Origin: Actinomyces haliotis
GTDB lineage: Bacteria > Actinomycetota > Actinomycetes > Actinomycetales > Actinomycetaceae
Direction: 5' to 3'
Assembly: GCF_015355765.1 (NCBI RefSeq)
Contig: NZ_JACWNA010000021.1
Span: 1 to 64,000 of the forward strand
DNA: 64,000 nucleotides
Shown here: piece by piece, positions 38,376-50,634 of the stretch
Layout: each line of letters opens with the position of its first letter
Numbering within the stretch: the stretch's first letter is position 1
Notes under the pieces: generated by a model
Database searches by the model: none
What the model was told of the DNA's origin: nothing
What the model saw: the letters and a program-made list of their open reading frames with translations, nothing else
Position numbers and translations under genes: made by a program

Positions 38376-39188
38376 TCAGGACTCCTCGGAGACAATCTCT
38401 GCCTCGGGCGCGGTGCTCGCGTCCGCACCCGGCTCGGCGACCGTGGACCCGTCCCCGTCGCGGCCCGCGGCGCGGCGGCCGTGGTCGGCACGCTTGCGGT
38501 CCCGGCCCTCGGCCCACATGGCGTAGAGGATCGCCAACATGAGGCCCACGGCGGTGGCGACGATGACGTCGCCCTTCGCGCCCGTGCGGGCCATCGTGGC
38601 GCTCTCCGTCGTGGCCGGGGTCGTCACCGCCGGGTTGAGGACGGTGCCGCCCACCCCCAGGAGCTCGCCGGAGGCGAGCTGGGTCTGCAGGGCCTCAACC
38701 GTCGCGTCGACGCGGGCCACGGCCTCCTTCTTCGTCGCGGCGGTCGCCTTGACCGAGAGCAGGAGAGTGCTGGTGGGGTTGGAGGCGGTCACGGCCTTCG
38801 CGAGGGCGTCGGAGTCGTCACCGGTGGTCTTCGCCGCGGCGTCCATGATGGCGGGGCTGGTGGTCAGCTCGACGAGAGTCGGCATGGCGGTCATCGCGTA
38901 GGTCGCCAACTGGTAGCTGTTGTTCGTCGCCGCAGAGCTCTTCGTCGCCGCCGCGAGGGCGGCCCCCTGCTGCGACTGGGTCTTGTCCCCGGACGACGAG
39001 GCCGCGGCGCTCGTCTCCTCACTCGTCGAGCCGGGCAGTCCCGGCTGCATGACGAGCTGCTCCTCCACCGTCGCCGACGGCTGGATCCGCAGCGCCATGC
39101 CGACCCCGGCGAGCGCGAGGACGACGGTGATGAGGAGGAATCCGACGAGGTGGTGGCGGATGGCGGAACCGATCTGAGGGGGGTTCAC
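38376..39188 (-). CDS. Wzz/YveK-like chain-length determinant protein
   Basis: About 270 residues with two membrane helices, FLLITVVLALAGVGMAL near residue 15 and VIVATAVGLMLAILYAMWA near 205, flanking an external region. The external part has the usual features of polysaccharide co-polymerases: a beta strand after helix 1 and an alpha-helical stretch with AATKKEAVARVDATVEALQTQL. The C-terminal cytoplasmic tail is charged; no tyrosine-kinase domain or Tyr-rich tail is present. GTG with AGGAG upstream. Divergent from the polymerase-like gene. It probably controls length or export of the polymer. Confidence 0.75.
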   Translation of the reverse strand: MNPPQIGSAIRHHLVGFLLITVVLALAGVGMALRIQPSATVEEQLVMQPGLPGSTSEETSAAASSSGDKTQSQQGAALAAATKSSAATNNSYQLATYAMTAMPTLVELTTSPAIMDAAAKTTGDDSDALAKAVTASNPTSTLLLSVKATAATKKEAVARVDATVEALQTQLASGELLGVGGTVLNPAVTTPATTESATMARTGAKGDVIVATAVGLMLAILYAMWAEGRDRKRADHGRRAAGRDGDGSTVAEPGADASTAPEAEIVSEES

Positions 39189-39243
39189 GGTGCTCCTGAG
39201 AGTGAGGGTCGCCGCAGGACCACGGCCTCGTCATCGTAGTAGC

Positions 39244-39259
39244 GTGACTATCCGGTGAG
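39244..39259. promoter_or_regulatory. GTGAC-N6-GTGAG pair between wzz-like and polymerase genes
   Basis: GTGAC at 39244 and GTGAG at 39255, 11 bp apart, in the 120-bp divergent promoter region. Confidence 0.4.
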
Positions 39260-39308
39260 GCTATTGCCCTGCTCACCGAATGACCGCATCATCGGCGGAG
39301 AGACCCAC

Positions 39309-40616
39309 GTGCACCACCTGATCATCCTGCTCATCGAGCTCGCCGTCTGCGCCGTGCTCGCGGTCGCGCTCGTGAGGGTCATGGGGCGCAAGCCGTGGCT
39401 CGCGATGCTTCTCGTGCTGTGCTCCATCGCCTTCGTCCCCGTGTGGGTCGCGCCCCCGGTCAACCCCTACGTGCCGCCGGCCACGCTCGCGTGCGTCCTC
39501 GCGCTCGTGGTGCTGCTCCCGCGCTTCTCCTTCCGGCTCACAGCCGGCGACGTGCTCGTCCTGGCGGCGATGCTGCTCGTCATGGCCTCCCGCTTCGTGG
39601 GCGCCAACAAGCTCTACGTCCAGTCCGACGTCTGGCTCGGCGCGCTGCCCGCCTACCTCGTCGGACGCTGCGCGATCGAGACGGTCGGCCGCAAGCGCGT
39701 CTACGCGCTCATCGCCGGCGTGTGGGCCGTCGTCGCCGTCCTCGCCCTCGTCGAGTTCGCGACCCGGACGAATATCTTCGTCAACATCCGCTTCCACAAC
39801 TCGATGTACAGCACGTGGTCCCAGATCCAGATCCGAAGCGGTCTGGCGCGTGTCGAGGGGGCCTTCGGGCACTCCATCGCCCTGGGAACCTCCCTGGCTG
39901 CGGGCATCCCCTTCGCCGCGGCCGCGCCCTGGAAGCGCTCCGTGCGCGTCGGCGTCATGCTGCTCATCCTCGCGGGCACGCTGCCGACCCTGTCCCGCAC
40001 GGGCATGCTCTGCGCGTTCGTCGCGCTCGCCCTGTCCGTGACCCTCATGCGATCCGACCTCGGGGCCGTCGCGCGAGGCTCGGTCATCCTCCTCCTCGGC
40101 GCGGGTGCCGCGCTGATCCTGCCGACCATCCTCCAGGTCTTCGCCGTGGCCGGCACTGAGCAGTCGGGCTCAGCGGACTACCGCGGTCACCTCCTGCGCC
40201 TCATCACGCGCCTCATCCCGCTGGGCCAGTCGCCGGCCGCCCAGAGCAACGGGCGCTCGACCACGTGGGACGGCTTCGAGTCCGTCGACGACCAGATGCT
40301 GCTCGGCGCGCTGCGCTTCGGCTGGGCTCCCGTCGTCCTGCTCAGCATCGGCCTGGCCGTCCTCATCATCCGTACGCTGCGCACGCGCGCCACCGCTCCG
40401 CAGATCGCCGTCGTCTCCTTCATCCCCGCCTACGTCACGGTCGCCTTCATCACCCAGCTCGGCACCGTCGTCTGGCTCGTCATCGGTCTCGCCGTCGCGA
40501 CGCAGGCGGAGCACCTCCTGGGGGGCGCCGGGGCTGGGGAGGGTCATCGACGTCCCGATCCTGCTGCGGTCAGGAGTGCGGATCCCGCTCCCGTCGCGCG
40601 GGTACTGACCGCGTAG
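39309..40616 (+). CDS. O-antigen ligase / Wzy polymerase-like membrane protein
   Basis: About 435 residues with roughly ten to twelve hydrophobic helices. Features of the O-antigen ligase/polymerase superfamily: the segment RVEGAFGHSIALGTSLAAGI, then LAGTLPTLSRTGMLCAFVAL (the SRTG/SRGA motif), a periplasmic-side loop of about 60 residues with GQSPAAQSNGRSTTWDGF, and final helices. It would join repeat units outside the membrane. GTG at 39309 with GGAGAG upstream; an in-frame GTG at 39255 overlaps the regulatory repeat and is less likely. Confidence 0.82.
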   Translation: MHHLIILLIELAVCAVLAVALVRVMGRKPWLAMLLVLCSIAFVPVWVAPPVNPYVPPATLACVLALVVLLPRFSFRLTAGDVLVLAAMLLVMASRFVGANKLYVQSDVWLGALPAYLVGRCAIETVGRKRVYALIAGVWAVVAVLALVEFATRTNIFVNIRFHNSMYSTWSQIQIRSGLARVEGAFGHSIALGTSLAAGIPFAAAAPWKRSVRVGVMLLILAGTLPTLSRTGMLCAFVALALSVTLMRSDLGAVARGSVILLLGAGAALILPTILQVFAVAGTEQSGSADYRGHLLRLITRLIPLGQSPAAQSNGRSTTWDGFESVDDQMLLGALRFGWAPVVLLSIGLAVLIIRTLRTRATAPQIAVVSFIPAYVTVAFITQLGTVVWLVIGLAVATQAEHLLGGAGAGEGHRRPDPAAVRSADPAPVARVLTA

Positions 40617-40619
40617 GGT
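40614..40619 (+). promoter_or_regulatory. Candidate -10 box (TAGGGT) of a glycosyltransferase gene
   Basis: TAGGGT 57 bases before ATG 40676. It overlaps the stop codon of the preceding gene. Confidence 0.35.
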
Positions 40620-40675
40620 GACGGCGGCGCGAGCCGCCTCCCTGATCAGTCCCGTCCCACAGCCAGGAGTTCCCT

Positions 40676-41644
40676 ATGAGTGACACGCTGCCCGAGAGCC
40701 GCTCCCCGAGAGCCTCGGTCGCCGTCGCCGTCCTCACGTACAAGCGCCCCGACCACGCCAGGGTGCTCGTCCCGGTCCTCGACGCCGCCATGGGCGAGGT
40801 GGCCGACGGCCGCCCACTGCGCCTCATCGTCGTCGACAACGACCCCGAGGCCACCGCGCGCGACATCATCTCTGCGGGCGCCGCGTCGGCCGCCCACGAG
40901 GTCACCTACGTCCACGAGCCGGAGCCCGGCATCGCGGCCGCCCGCAACGCCGCCCTCGAGGCGTGCACCGAGGATGCCATCGTCTTCATCGACGACGACG
41001 AGCGACCCGAGCCCGGTTGGCTGCCCGCACTCATCGCCACCTGGGAGTGGACCGGCGCGGACGCCGTCGTCGGTCCCGTGCTCCCCGACTTCGAGGTCGA
41101 GCCCGACCCGTGGGTCGTCGCGGGCGGCTGGTTCGACCACGGGCGCCACTCCACCGGCTACGTGATGCCGGCTGCAGCGACGAACAACCTTCTCCTGGAG
41201 ATGGCGACCATGCGCCGCCTCGACCTGCGCTTCGACCTCGGCTTCGGGATCTCCGGCGGCTCAGACACGATGCTGACCCGGACCCTCATCCGCGACGGCG
41301 GCCGCATCGTGTGGTGCGACGAGGCCGTCGTCAACGACGAGGTGCCCGCCAAGCGCCTCACGAGGCAGTGGGTCACCAAGCGCGCCTACCGCTCGGGCAA
41401 CTCCTGGGCCTCCGTGGACGTCGCCCTCGCCAAGCAGCAGGGCGGAAGCGCCGTGTTGCGCTCCCGCCTCCACCAGGGTCTGCGCGGGGCGGAGCGCGTC
41501 GCCCTCGGCTCCGTCATGGTCGCCACCGCCCTCCTGCGCGGCTCCGAGCGCGCCCACTCGAGGTCCGTGCGCGTCGTCCAGCGAGGCCGCGGCATGGTGG
41601 CCGGCGCCCTCGGCACCCGCTACATGGAGTACCGGCGCTCGTGA
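40676..41644 (+). CDS. Glycosyltransferase family 2
   Basis: GT-A enzyme of about 322 residues: VAVLTYKRP near residue 17, VVDNDPEA, EPGIAAARNAALEA, FIDDDERPEPGWL (metal-binding Asp cluster) and ATNNLLLEMATMRR. It is paralogous to the protein encoded at 42778 (shared IVWCDEAVV, the TNNLLL segment and the RQWV/PQWV region), so both probably act on related acceptors. Sugar unknown. ATG with CCAGGAGT upstream. Confidence 0.92.
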   Translation: MSDTLPESRSPRASVAVAVLTYKRPDHARVLVPVLDAAMGEVADGRPLRLIVVDNDPEATARDIISAGAASAAHEVTYVHEPEPGIAAARNAALEACTEDAIVFIDDDERPEPGWLPALIATWEWTGADAVVGPVLPDFEVEPDPWVVAGGWFDHGRHSTGYVMPAAATNNLLLEMATMRRLDLRFDLGFGISGGSDTMLTRTLIRDGGRIVWCDEAVVNDEVPAKRLTRQWVTKRAYRSGNSWASVDVALAKQQGGSAVLRSRLHQGLRGAERVALGSVMVATALLRGSERAHSRSVRVVQRGRGMVAGALGTRYMEYRRS

Positions 41645-41676
41645 GGCGCCCGGGCCCACGAGCCGCGCAGCCACGC

Positions 41677-41716
41677 GACGAAGGCCGTCTCCCCGTTCGG
41701 GGAGACGGCCTTCGTC
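41677..41716. terminator. Strong bidirectional terminator
   Basis: Perfect 18-bp stem (41677-41694 and 41699-41716), GTTC tetraloop, between convergent glycosyltransferase genes. Confidence 0.9.
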
Positions 41717-41753
41717 AGTCTGGGCTGATCCGTGCAGGCGCCGACGCACCTGA

Positions 41754-42677
41754 TCAGGAGCGGCCGAAGCGCACCCGGCGCACGTCGCGCAGGCCGTCGC
41801 GGGCTCCGCGCAGTGCGGGCAGGACCGTGAGCGAGGGATGCTGGACCATCTGGCGGCGGCCGCCGCGCATGAGGATCGCCCAGGACTCCTGCGGGGTCCG
41901 GAGCACCCAGCGCTGGAGCTCCTCGCGCCGGGCCCAGTGGGCTCCGAGGAGCAGGCGGTTGCGGACGTTCCAGTAGTAGTAGGTGGGGGAGTGCCGCGTC
42001 TCGCGGGACTCCTCCGCCTGCGTCCCGCCCTGGACGTGCCGGGCGACCGCCTCGGTGTCGTTGACGAGGCGAGCGCCCGCGCGCAGGGCGCGCAGCGAGA
42101 AGTCGACGTCCTCCCAGTAGAGGAAGTAGTCGTCCGCCATGCCACCCGTGGCGACCCAGAGGTCCCGGGACACCGCGAGGCACGCTCCCGTGAGCCACTC
42201 CTCGTGGCGGTGGCCGGGCAGGGTCTGCGCGCGCGGCGGGCGGACGGCGCCGTCGGTGAGGTCGACGCGGTATCCCCAGAAGGTCTCCCGGCCCTCGCCG
42301 TCGACGATCATGGGGGCCACGAGCACCATCGGGTCGTCGTGGACCTGCTGCGCGAGACGCCCCACGGAGGACCGGTCGAGGGTGGCGTCGGGGTTGAGGA
42401 TGATGACCCGCTCCGCCCCGCGGTGCAGGGCCTCGGCCACGCCCAGGTTGACGCCGACGCCGAAGCCCGTGTTCCTGTCGGGCAGGACCGTCGTCCAGCC
42501 GTTCTCGGCCGCCAGGGCGGTGAGCGCCTCGCGCTCCTCAGGAGTGGTGAGGTTGTCGACGACGACGGCGCTCGGGGCGTCCTCGCCCGCCGTGACCGGC
42601 ACGAGGTTCTCCGCGAGGAGCGAGTGGGAGCCGTAGCTGACGACGACGAGCGCCGTCGTGGGCATGAGCGAGGACAT
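41754..42677 (-). CDS. Glycosyltransferase family 2 (rhamnosyltransferase-like)
   Basis: About 307 residues. Motifs: ALVVVSYGSH near residue 7, VVDNLTTPEE, NTGFGVGVNLGVAEALHRG, VIILNPDATLD, a GACLAVSRDLW segment and DDYFLYWEDVDFSLRALRAG. NTGFG...NPDA and the EDVDFSLR helix are typical of WbbL-like rhamnosyl- or galactofuranosyltransferases. ATG 42677 has AAGGG upstream; ATG 42665 is an alternative. Confidence 0.9.
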   Translation of the reverse strand: MSSLMPTTALVVVSYGSHSLLAENLVPVTAGEDAPSAVVVDNLTTPEEREALTALAAENGWTTVLPDRNTGFGVGVNLGVAEALHRGAERVIILNPDATLDRSSVGRLAQQVHDDPMVLVAPMIVDGEGRETFWGYRVDLTDGAVRPPRAQTLPGHRHEEWLTGACLAVSRDLWVATGGMADDYFLYWEDVDFSLRALRAGARLVNDTEAVARHVQGGTQAEESRETRHSPTYYYWNVRNRLLLGAHWARREELQRWVLRTPQESWAILMRGGRRQMVQHPSLTVLPALRGARDGLRDVRRVRFGRS

Positions 42678-42737
42678 CGGGCGGAACCCTTCGGGTCGGA
42701 GACGGCGCACGCGGGCTCCGTGCGCCCGCGCGCCGGA

Positions 42738-42743
42738 TAGTAT
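42738..42743 (+). promoter_or_regulatory. Candidate -10 box (TAGTAT)
   Basis: TAGTAT 35 bases before the GTG at 42778, with AGGGAGA as ribosome site in the leader. Confidence 0.45.
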
Positions 42744-42777
42744 CGCGGGGACCCGCCCCGTCCCCCAGGGAGAACTC

Positions 42778-43701
42778 GTGGCTGAAGACCACCGCACCCT
42801 CGACGTCGCCGTGTGCACCTTCCGCCGGCCCGCCCTCATCACCACCCTCGTCCCCCTCCTCCTCGCGCAGGCGGACGCTCTCCCGGAGACGGACGTCCGC
42901 GTCAGCGTCATCGACAACGACCCCGACGGCTCCGCGCTGTCCGCGCTCGAGGCCGCCGGTCTCACGGACCGCGCCCACGTCGTCGTCGAGCCGACCGCGG
43001 GCCTCGCCGCCGCGCGCAACCGCGCCCTCACCGAGGCGGCCGGGCGTGACCTCCTCGTCTTCATCGACGACGATGAGGAGCCCCGCGAGGGCTGGCTCCG
43101 CGCGCTCGTGGACCAGCAGGCGAGCACGGGTGCCGCGGCCGTCTCCGGTCCTGTCGTCTCCGAGCTGGCCGCCGGCACGGATCCTGTCACCGCCGCCTCG
43201 CCGCTCTTCGCCCGACCCCGGCGTGCCACCGGAGCGCGCCGCGACTCCGCGGCCACCAACAACCTCCTGCTCGACCTGCGCCGGGTGCGCGCCGCCGGCC
43301 TCGCCTTCGACCCCCGCTTCTCCTTCACCGGCGGGGAGGACACCTTCTTCACGCGCGGGCTCGTCGCAGCGGGAGGCGAGATCGTCTGGTGCGACGAGGC
43401 GGTCGTCTCCGAGGTCGTCCCGCCGGAGCGCTCGACGCCGCAGTGGGTCCGGGCTCGTGCCCGGCGCAACGGCGAGACCTGGGCCTGGGTGAGGATCCTC
43501 GGGACCGGGGGGCGCGAGCGCACGGCGCTCCGTGCACGCCTCGCCGCCCGCGGCGCCGCCCTCGTCGCGCTCCACACGGCCCGCGAGCGCCTCGCCTCGG
43601 ACCCGGTCGCCAAGGCCGACCACGGCCACCGCGCCGCCGGCGGACTGGGCATCCTCCGGGCCGCGACCACCGGGAGGGTCACCGAGGAGTACGCGCGCTG
43701 A
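42778..43701 (+). CDS. Glycosyltransferase family 2
   Basis: GT-A enzyme of about 307 residues, paralogue of the 40676 gene product. Motifs: VAVCTFRRPALITTL, VIDNDPDG, TAGLAAARNRALTEA, FIDDDEEPREGWL, ATNNLLLDLRRVR and GEIVWCDEAVVSE. GTG start directly preceded by AGGGAGA. The frame extends upstream to 42658, but that part lies on the wrong side of the promoter and ribosome site. The sugar transferred is unknown. Confidence 0.9.
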   Translation: MAEDHRTLDVAVCTFRRPALITTLVPLLLAQADALPETDVRVSVIDNDPDGSALSALEAAGLTDRAHVVVEPTAGLAAARNRALTEAAGRDLLVFIDDDEEPREGWLRALVDQQASTGAAAVSGPVVSELAAGTDPVTAASPLFARPRRATGARRDSAATNNLLLDLRRVRAAGLAFDPRFSFTGGEDTFFTRGLVAAGGEIVWCDEAVVSEVVPPERSTPQWVRARARRNGETWAWVRILGTGGRERTALRARLAARGAALVALHTARERLASDPVAKADHGHRAAGGLGILRAATTGRVTEEYAR

Positions 43702-43913
43702 GCCCTCCGGGCCCGCCGTCCGGGTCCGGTCCTGAGGGGCCCGACCGCAGCGGGTGGGCGCGCGTGAGCCCGCTCACGGGACGCCCGCATTCGGGCCGGG
43801 AGCGTCCTGGGTCACGGCGCTCGACGCGCGCGAGGCGCTACCTTTGCGGAGCCTCTGAGCGCGGCGTCCGGCGGACGCCCCGGCGCCCAGCCCCACCGAC
43901 TGCATAGGACGAC

Positions 43914-45011
43914 ATGCGCATCCTCATCCTCTGGGCCTCCCTCGACCAGCCGAACCTCGGTGTCCGCGCGCTCGCGGTCGGCACCAAGGCCCTCGCCCAG
44001 CGCGTCTTCCCCGACGCCGAGATCGAGATCCAGGGAACCGGCTGCGGCGACTCGCCCATGGGCATCATGCGCGGCCGCAGCCTCGTCAAGGAGCGCCTCA
44101 CCGGGGAGAAGGGCTTCTACGACTGGCTCTCCTCCTTCGACCTCATCCTCGACACCCGCGCCGGCGACTCCTTCGCCGACATCTACGGCTTCGACCGTCT
44201 GCGCAAGATGTCGATGGTCCCCGAGATCGCCCACGCCACGGGCGTGCCCGTCGTCCTCACCCCCCAGACGATCGGCCCCTTCACGACCCGCCGCGGCACG
44301 CTCCTCGCGCGCCGCGTCCTGCGCCAGGCCTCCCTCGTCGCCAGCCGCGACCCTCGCTCCGCCGCCTTCTCCGCCGAGCTCGGTCGTCCGGTCGACGTCG
44401 AGTCCACGGACGTCGTCTTCGCCATCGACCACCCCGCCGTCGAGCGCACCCGCGACGTCGTCCTCAACGTCTCCGGCCTCCTGTGGGACGAGAACCCGCA
44501 CGTCGACGCCGCCCGCTACCGCCACGACGTCGTCGAGGTGGCCCGCCGTCTCCAGGCCGACGGGCGGACGGTCTCCCTCCTCGCGCACGTCGTCGGCGCC
44601 GACGACTCCGCGGGCGACAACGACCGCTACCCCCTCGCGGACCTTCGCCGCGAGCTCGGTGACATCGAGGTCGTCATCCCCACCGGGGAGGACGCCCTCA
44701 CCCAGGTCCGCGAGACCGTCGGCTCCGCCTCCGTCGTCCTCGGCTCGCGCATGCACGCCTGCCTCAACGCCCTCTCCATGGGCACCCCCTCGATCCCGCT
44801 GGCCTACTCCCGCAAGTTCGCCCCGCTCCTGTCGGACCTCGGCTGGGAGCACGTCGTCGACCTGCGCGAGGACGGCGTCGTCGAGCGGGTCCTCGCTGAG
44901 CTCGCGACCCCGGACCTCGCGGGTGAGGCCGCCGCCCTGCGCGAGCGCGCCGACGCCTCCGTCAGCCGCTTCGCCGACGCCCTCGGCGAGATGGGAAGCA
45001 CCCTGCGATGA
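43914..45011 (+). CDS. Polysaccharide pyruvyltransferase family protein
   Basis: About 365 residues. Family features: LDQPNLGVRALAVGTKALAQ near the N terminus, DLILDTRAGDSFADIYG, VPVVLTPQTIGPF, and the C-terminal SRMHACLNALSMGTPSIPLA, with YSRKFAPLL. These enzymes add pyruvate ketals from PEP to sugars of surface polysaccharides, but the family also contains members of other function. Cytosolic. ATG overlaps no upstream gene; AGGACG lies before it. The stop overlaps the flippase start (ATGA), so both are coupled. The 212 bases upstream hold no gene. Confidence 0.88.
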   Translation: MRILILWASLDQPNLGVRALAVGTKALAQRVFPDAEIEIQGTGCGDSPMGIMRGRSLVKERLTGEKGFYDWLSSFDLILDTRAGDSFADIYGFDRLRKMSMVPEIAHATGVPVVLTPQTIGPFTTRRGTLLARRVLRQASLVASRDPRSAAFSAELGRPVDVESTDVVFAIDHPAVERTRDVVLNVSGLLWDENPHVDAARYRHDVVEVARRLQADGRTVSLLAHVVGADDSAGDNDRYPLADLRRELGDIEVVIPTGEDALTQVRETVGSASVVLGSRMHACLNALSMGTPSIPLAYSRKFAPLLSDLGWEHVVDLREDGVVERVLAELATPDLAGEAAALRERADASVSRFADALGEMGSTLR

Positions 45012-46645
45012 GCGAGAACGAGCTCGACCCGATCACCCCGCCCCTCGACCCGGAACCCGCCTCCGGCGACGCCGTGAACTCCCCGGTCACCGGCTCCGCC
45101 GGGACCCGGTCCGTCTTCGACGACGCCGGTCGCGTCACCGTCGCCGAGGACCCCGAGGGCGCCGAGGAGGTCGACGAGCTCGCACCCGCGAAAGGCAAGA
45201 GCCTCGGCAACCAGGCCGCGAAGGCCGCTGGCCAGACCGTGTGGACCCAGGCCCTGCGCATCATCGTGCAGCTCGGCAACGTCGTCGTCCTGGCCCGCCT
45301 GCTCGACAACCACTCCTACGGCGTCGTCGGCATGGTCACCGCCGTCATCGGCATCGCGACCATCTTCCAGGACTTCGGGCTCTCCACCGCGGCGATCCAG
45401 GGCAAGGGCCTCACTCTCGCCCAGCGCTCCAACCTGTGGTGGCTCAACACGGGCGCCGGCTTCATCCTCATGGTGATCGGCATCGCGATCTCGCCGCTCC
45501 TGGCCGTCTTCTACCACGAGCCCGCCGTCACCCTCGTCTCGATGGCCATCGCCCCCACCTTCTTCATGGCGGGCATGGTCAACCAGTACCGCGCGGACCT
45601 CAACCGCAACCTCCAGGTCGGCCGTCTCCTGTCCGTGGACCTGGTGGCCTCCCTGCTCGCCCTGGTCGCCGGCGCCGTGACCGCCGGCTGGGGCTGGAGC
45701 TACTGGGCCCTCGTCGTGCAACGCGTCGTCACGGCGCTCATCCCGCTCATCGTCCTGCCCTTCCTCGCGGGCTGGCTCCCGCGGCGCTGGGACCGGAGGG
45801 CCCCGATGCGCGCGCTCCTGGGCTTCGGCGTGCAGATGGCCGGCACCTCGGTCGTCTCCTACGTCGCGGCGAACCTCGACTCGATCCTCATGGGGCGCTT
45901 CTTCGGAGCCAACGTCCTGGGCCTCTACAACCGCGCCGTGCAGACCATGCGCACCCCGCTCAACCAGTTCCGACCGCAGGTGACCACCCTCGGCCTGTCC
46001 GTCATGTCCAAGCTCCAGGACGACGACGAGCGGGCGCTGGCCTACCTCCGTCGCGGTCAGCTGGGCCTGGGCTACCCCGTCTTCCTCTCGATGGGCCTCG
46101 TCGTGGCGGCCGCCCCGAGCGTCGTGGACGTCGTCCTGGGCTCCCAGTGGCTCGCCGTCGTCCCGTACATGCGTCTCGTCGCCATCGGCGAGGGCCTCAG
46201 CACCCTGGCCTCGGTGGGTGGCTGGATCTACACGTCCCGAGGGCTCGGGCGCGCGTACCTCCGCTACACCATGCTCTCCGCCGTCGTCCGCATGATCGCG
46301 ATCGTCATCGGCGCCCAGTTCGGCGCCATGGGTGTCGCGTACGCCTACGTCGCCTCGCCGTTCATCCTCTGGCCCATCTCGGTCCTTCTCGCCGGGCGCG
46401 CAGGCAACCTGCGCACCTGGCCGCTCGTGTGGAACGGCCTGCGGATCTTCGCCGTGTCGGCCGTCGCCACCGGGGTCACATGGGCCGTGTGCCTCCCGAT
46501 CGCGCACCTCCCCGCAATCGTCGTCTGCCTCGTCTCCTGCGTCGCGATGGCCTTCGCCATGGCGCTGCTCGCGCTCGTACTCCCCTTCGTCCGTCACGAC
46601 ATGAAGGAGCTCGGGATCATGGTGCGGATGATGGTCAAGCGCTGA
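45008..46645 (+). CDS. Lipid-linked oligosaccharide flippase (Wzx/MOP family)
   Basis: About 545 residues: a hydrophilic acidic N-terminal tail of about 65 residues, then some 12-14 hydrophobic helices. Features of polysaccharide translocases (MATE/MOP superfamily): VVVLARLLDNHSYGVVGMVTA near residue 95, GLSTAAIQGK, and FFGANVLGLYNRAVQTMR near 300. It would flip undecaprenyl-linked repeat units to the outer face for the Wzy-like protein. Coupled to the pyruvyltransferase gene. The long acidic N-terminal tail is unusual for the family. Confidence 0.92.
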   Translation: MSENELDPITPPLDPEPASGDAVNSPVTGSAGTRSVFDDAGRVTVAEDPEGAEEVDELAPAKGKSLGNQAAKAAGQTVWTQALRIIVQLGNVVVLARLLDNHSYGVVGMVTAVIGIATIFQDFGLSTAAIQGKGLTLAQRSNLWWLNTGAGFILMVIGIAISPLLAVFYHEPAVTLVSMAIAPTFFMAGMVNQYRADLNRNLQVGRLLSVDLVASLLALVAGAVTAGWGWSYWALVVQRVVTALIPLIVLPFLAGWLPRRWDRRAPMRALLGFGVQMAGTSVVSYVAANLDSILMGRFFGANVLGLYNRAVQTMRTPLNQFRPQVTTLGLSVMSKLQDDDERALAYLRRGQLGLGYPVFLSMGLVVAAAPSVVDVVLGSQWLAVVPYMRLVAIGEGLSTLASVGGWIYTSRGLGRAYLRYTMLSAVVRMIAIVIGAQFGAMGVAYAYVASPFILWPISVLLAGRAGNLRTWPLVWNGLRIFAVSAVATGVTWAVCLPIAHLPAIVVCLVSCVAMAFAMALLALVLPFVRHDMKELGIMVRMMVKR

Positions 46646-46696
46646 GTCGCCTCCCGCTCGCCGCGAAGCGGCGCCCACCTCGGCGGACGGCGCCCC

Positions 46697-46702
46697 TAGA
46701 CT
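46697..46702 (+). promoter_or_regulatory. -10 box (TAGACT) of mfd, leaderless
   Basis: TAGACT followed by 7 bases and GTG at 46710; no ribosome site. Confidence 0.5.
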
Positions 46703-46709
46703 GCCCGCC

Positions 46710-50495
<3,786 letters not shown>

Positions 50496-50504
50496 GGCGG
50501 GCCC

Positions 50505-50529
50505 GCGCGCCGTCGCAAGGACGGTGCGC
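50505..50529 (+). terminator. Possible terminator after mfd
   Basis: 10-bp stem with one G-U pair (50505-50514 and 50520-50529), GCAAG loop. Confidence 0.4.
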
Positions 50530-50569
50530 GGTGCGCGCCCCGACGCCCGGGAGCGCCGCAGCACCGGGC

Positions 50570-50575
50570 TACACT
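50570..50575 (+). promoter_or_regulatory. Candidate -10 box (TACACT) of the lipoprotein gene
   Basis: TACACT 60 bases before the GTG at 50635; the leader carries an AAGGAG ribosome site. Confidence 0.4.
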
Positions 50576-50634
50576 CGCCCCGGACCCCGTCCGCTCACCG
50601 GGCAGGGTTCCCGCCAGCAACCAAGGAGCACACC

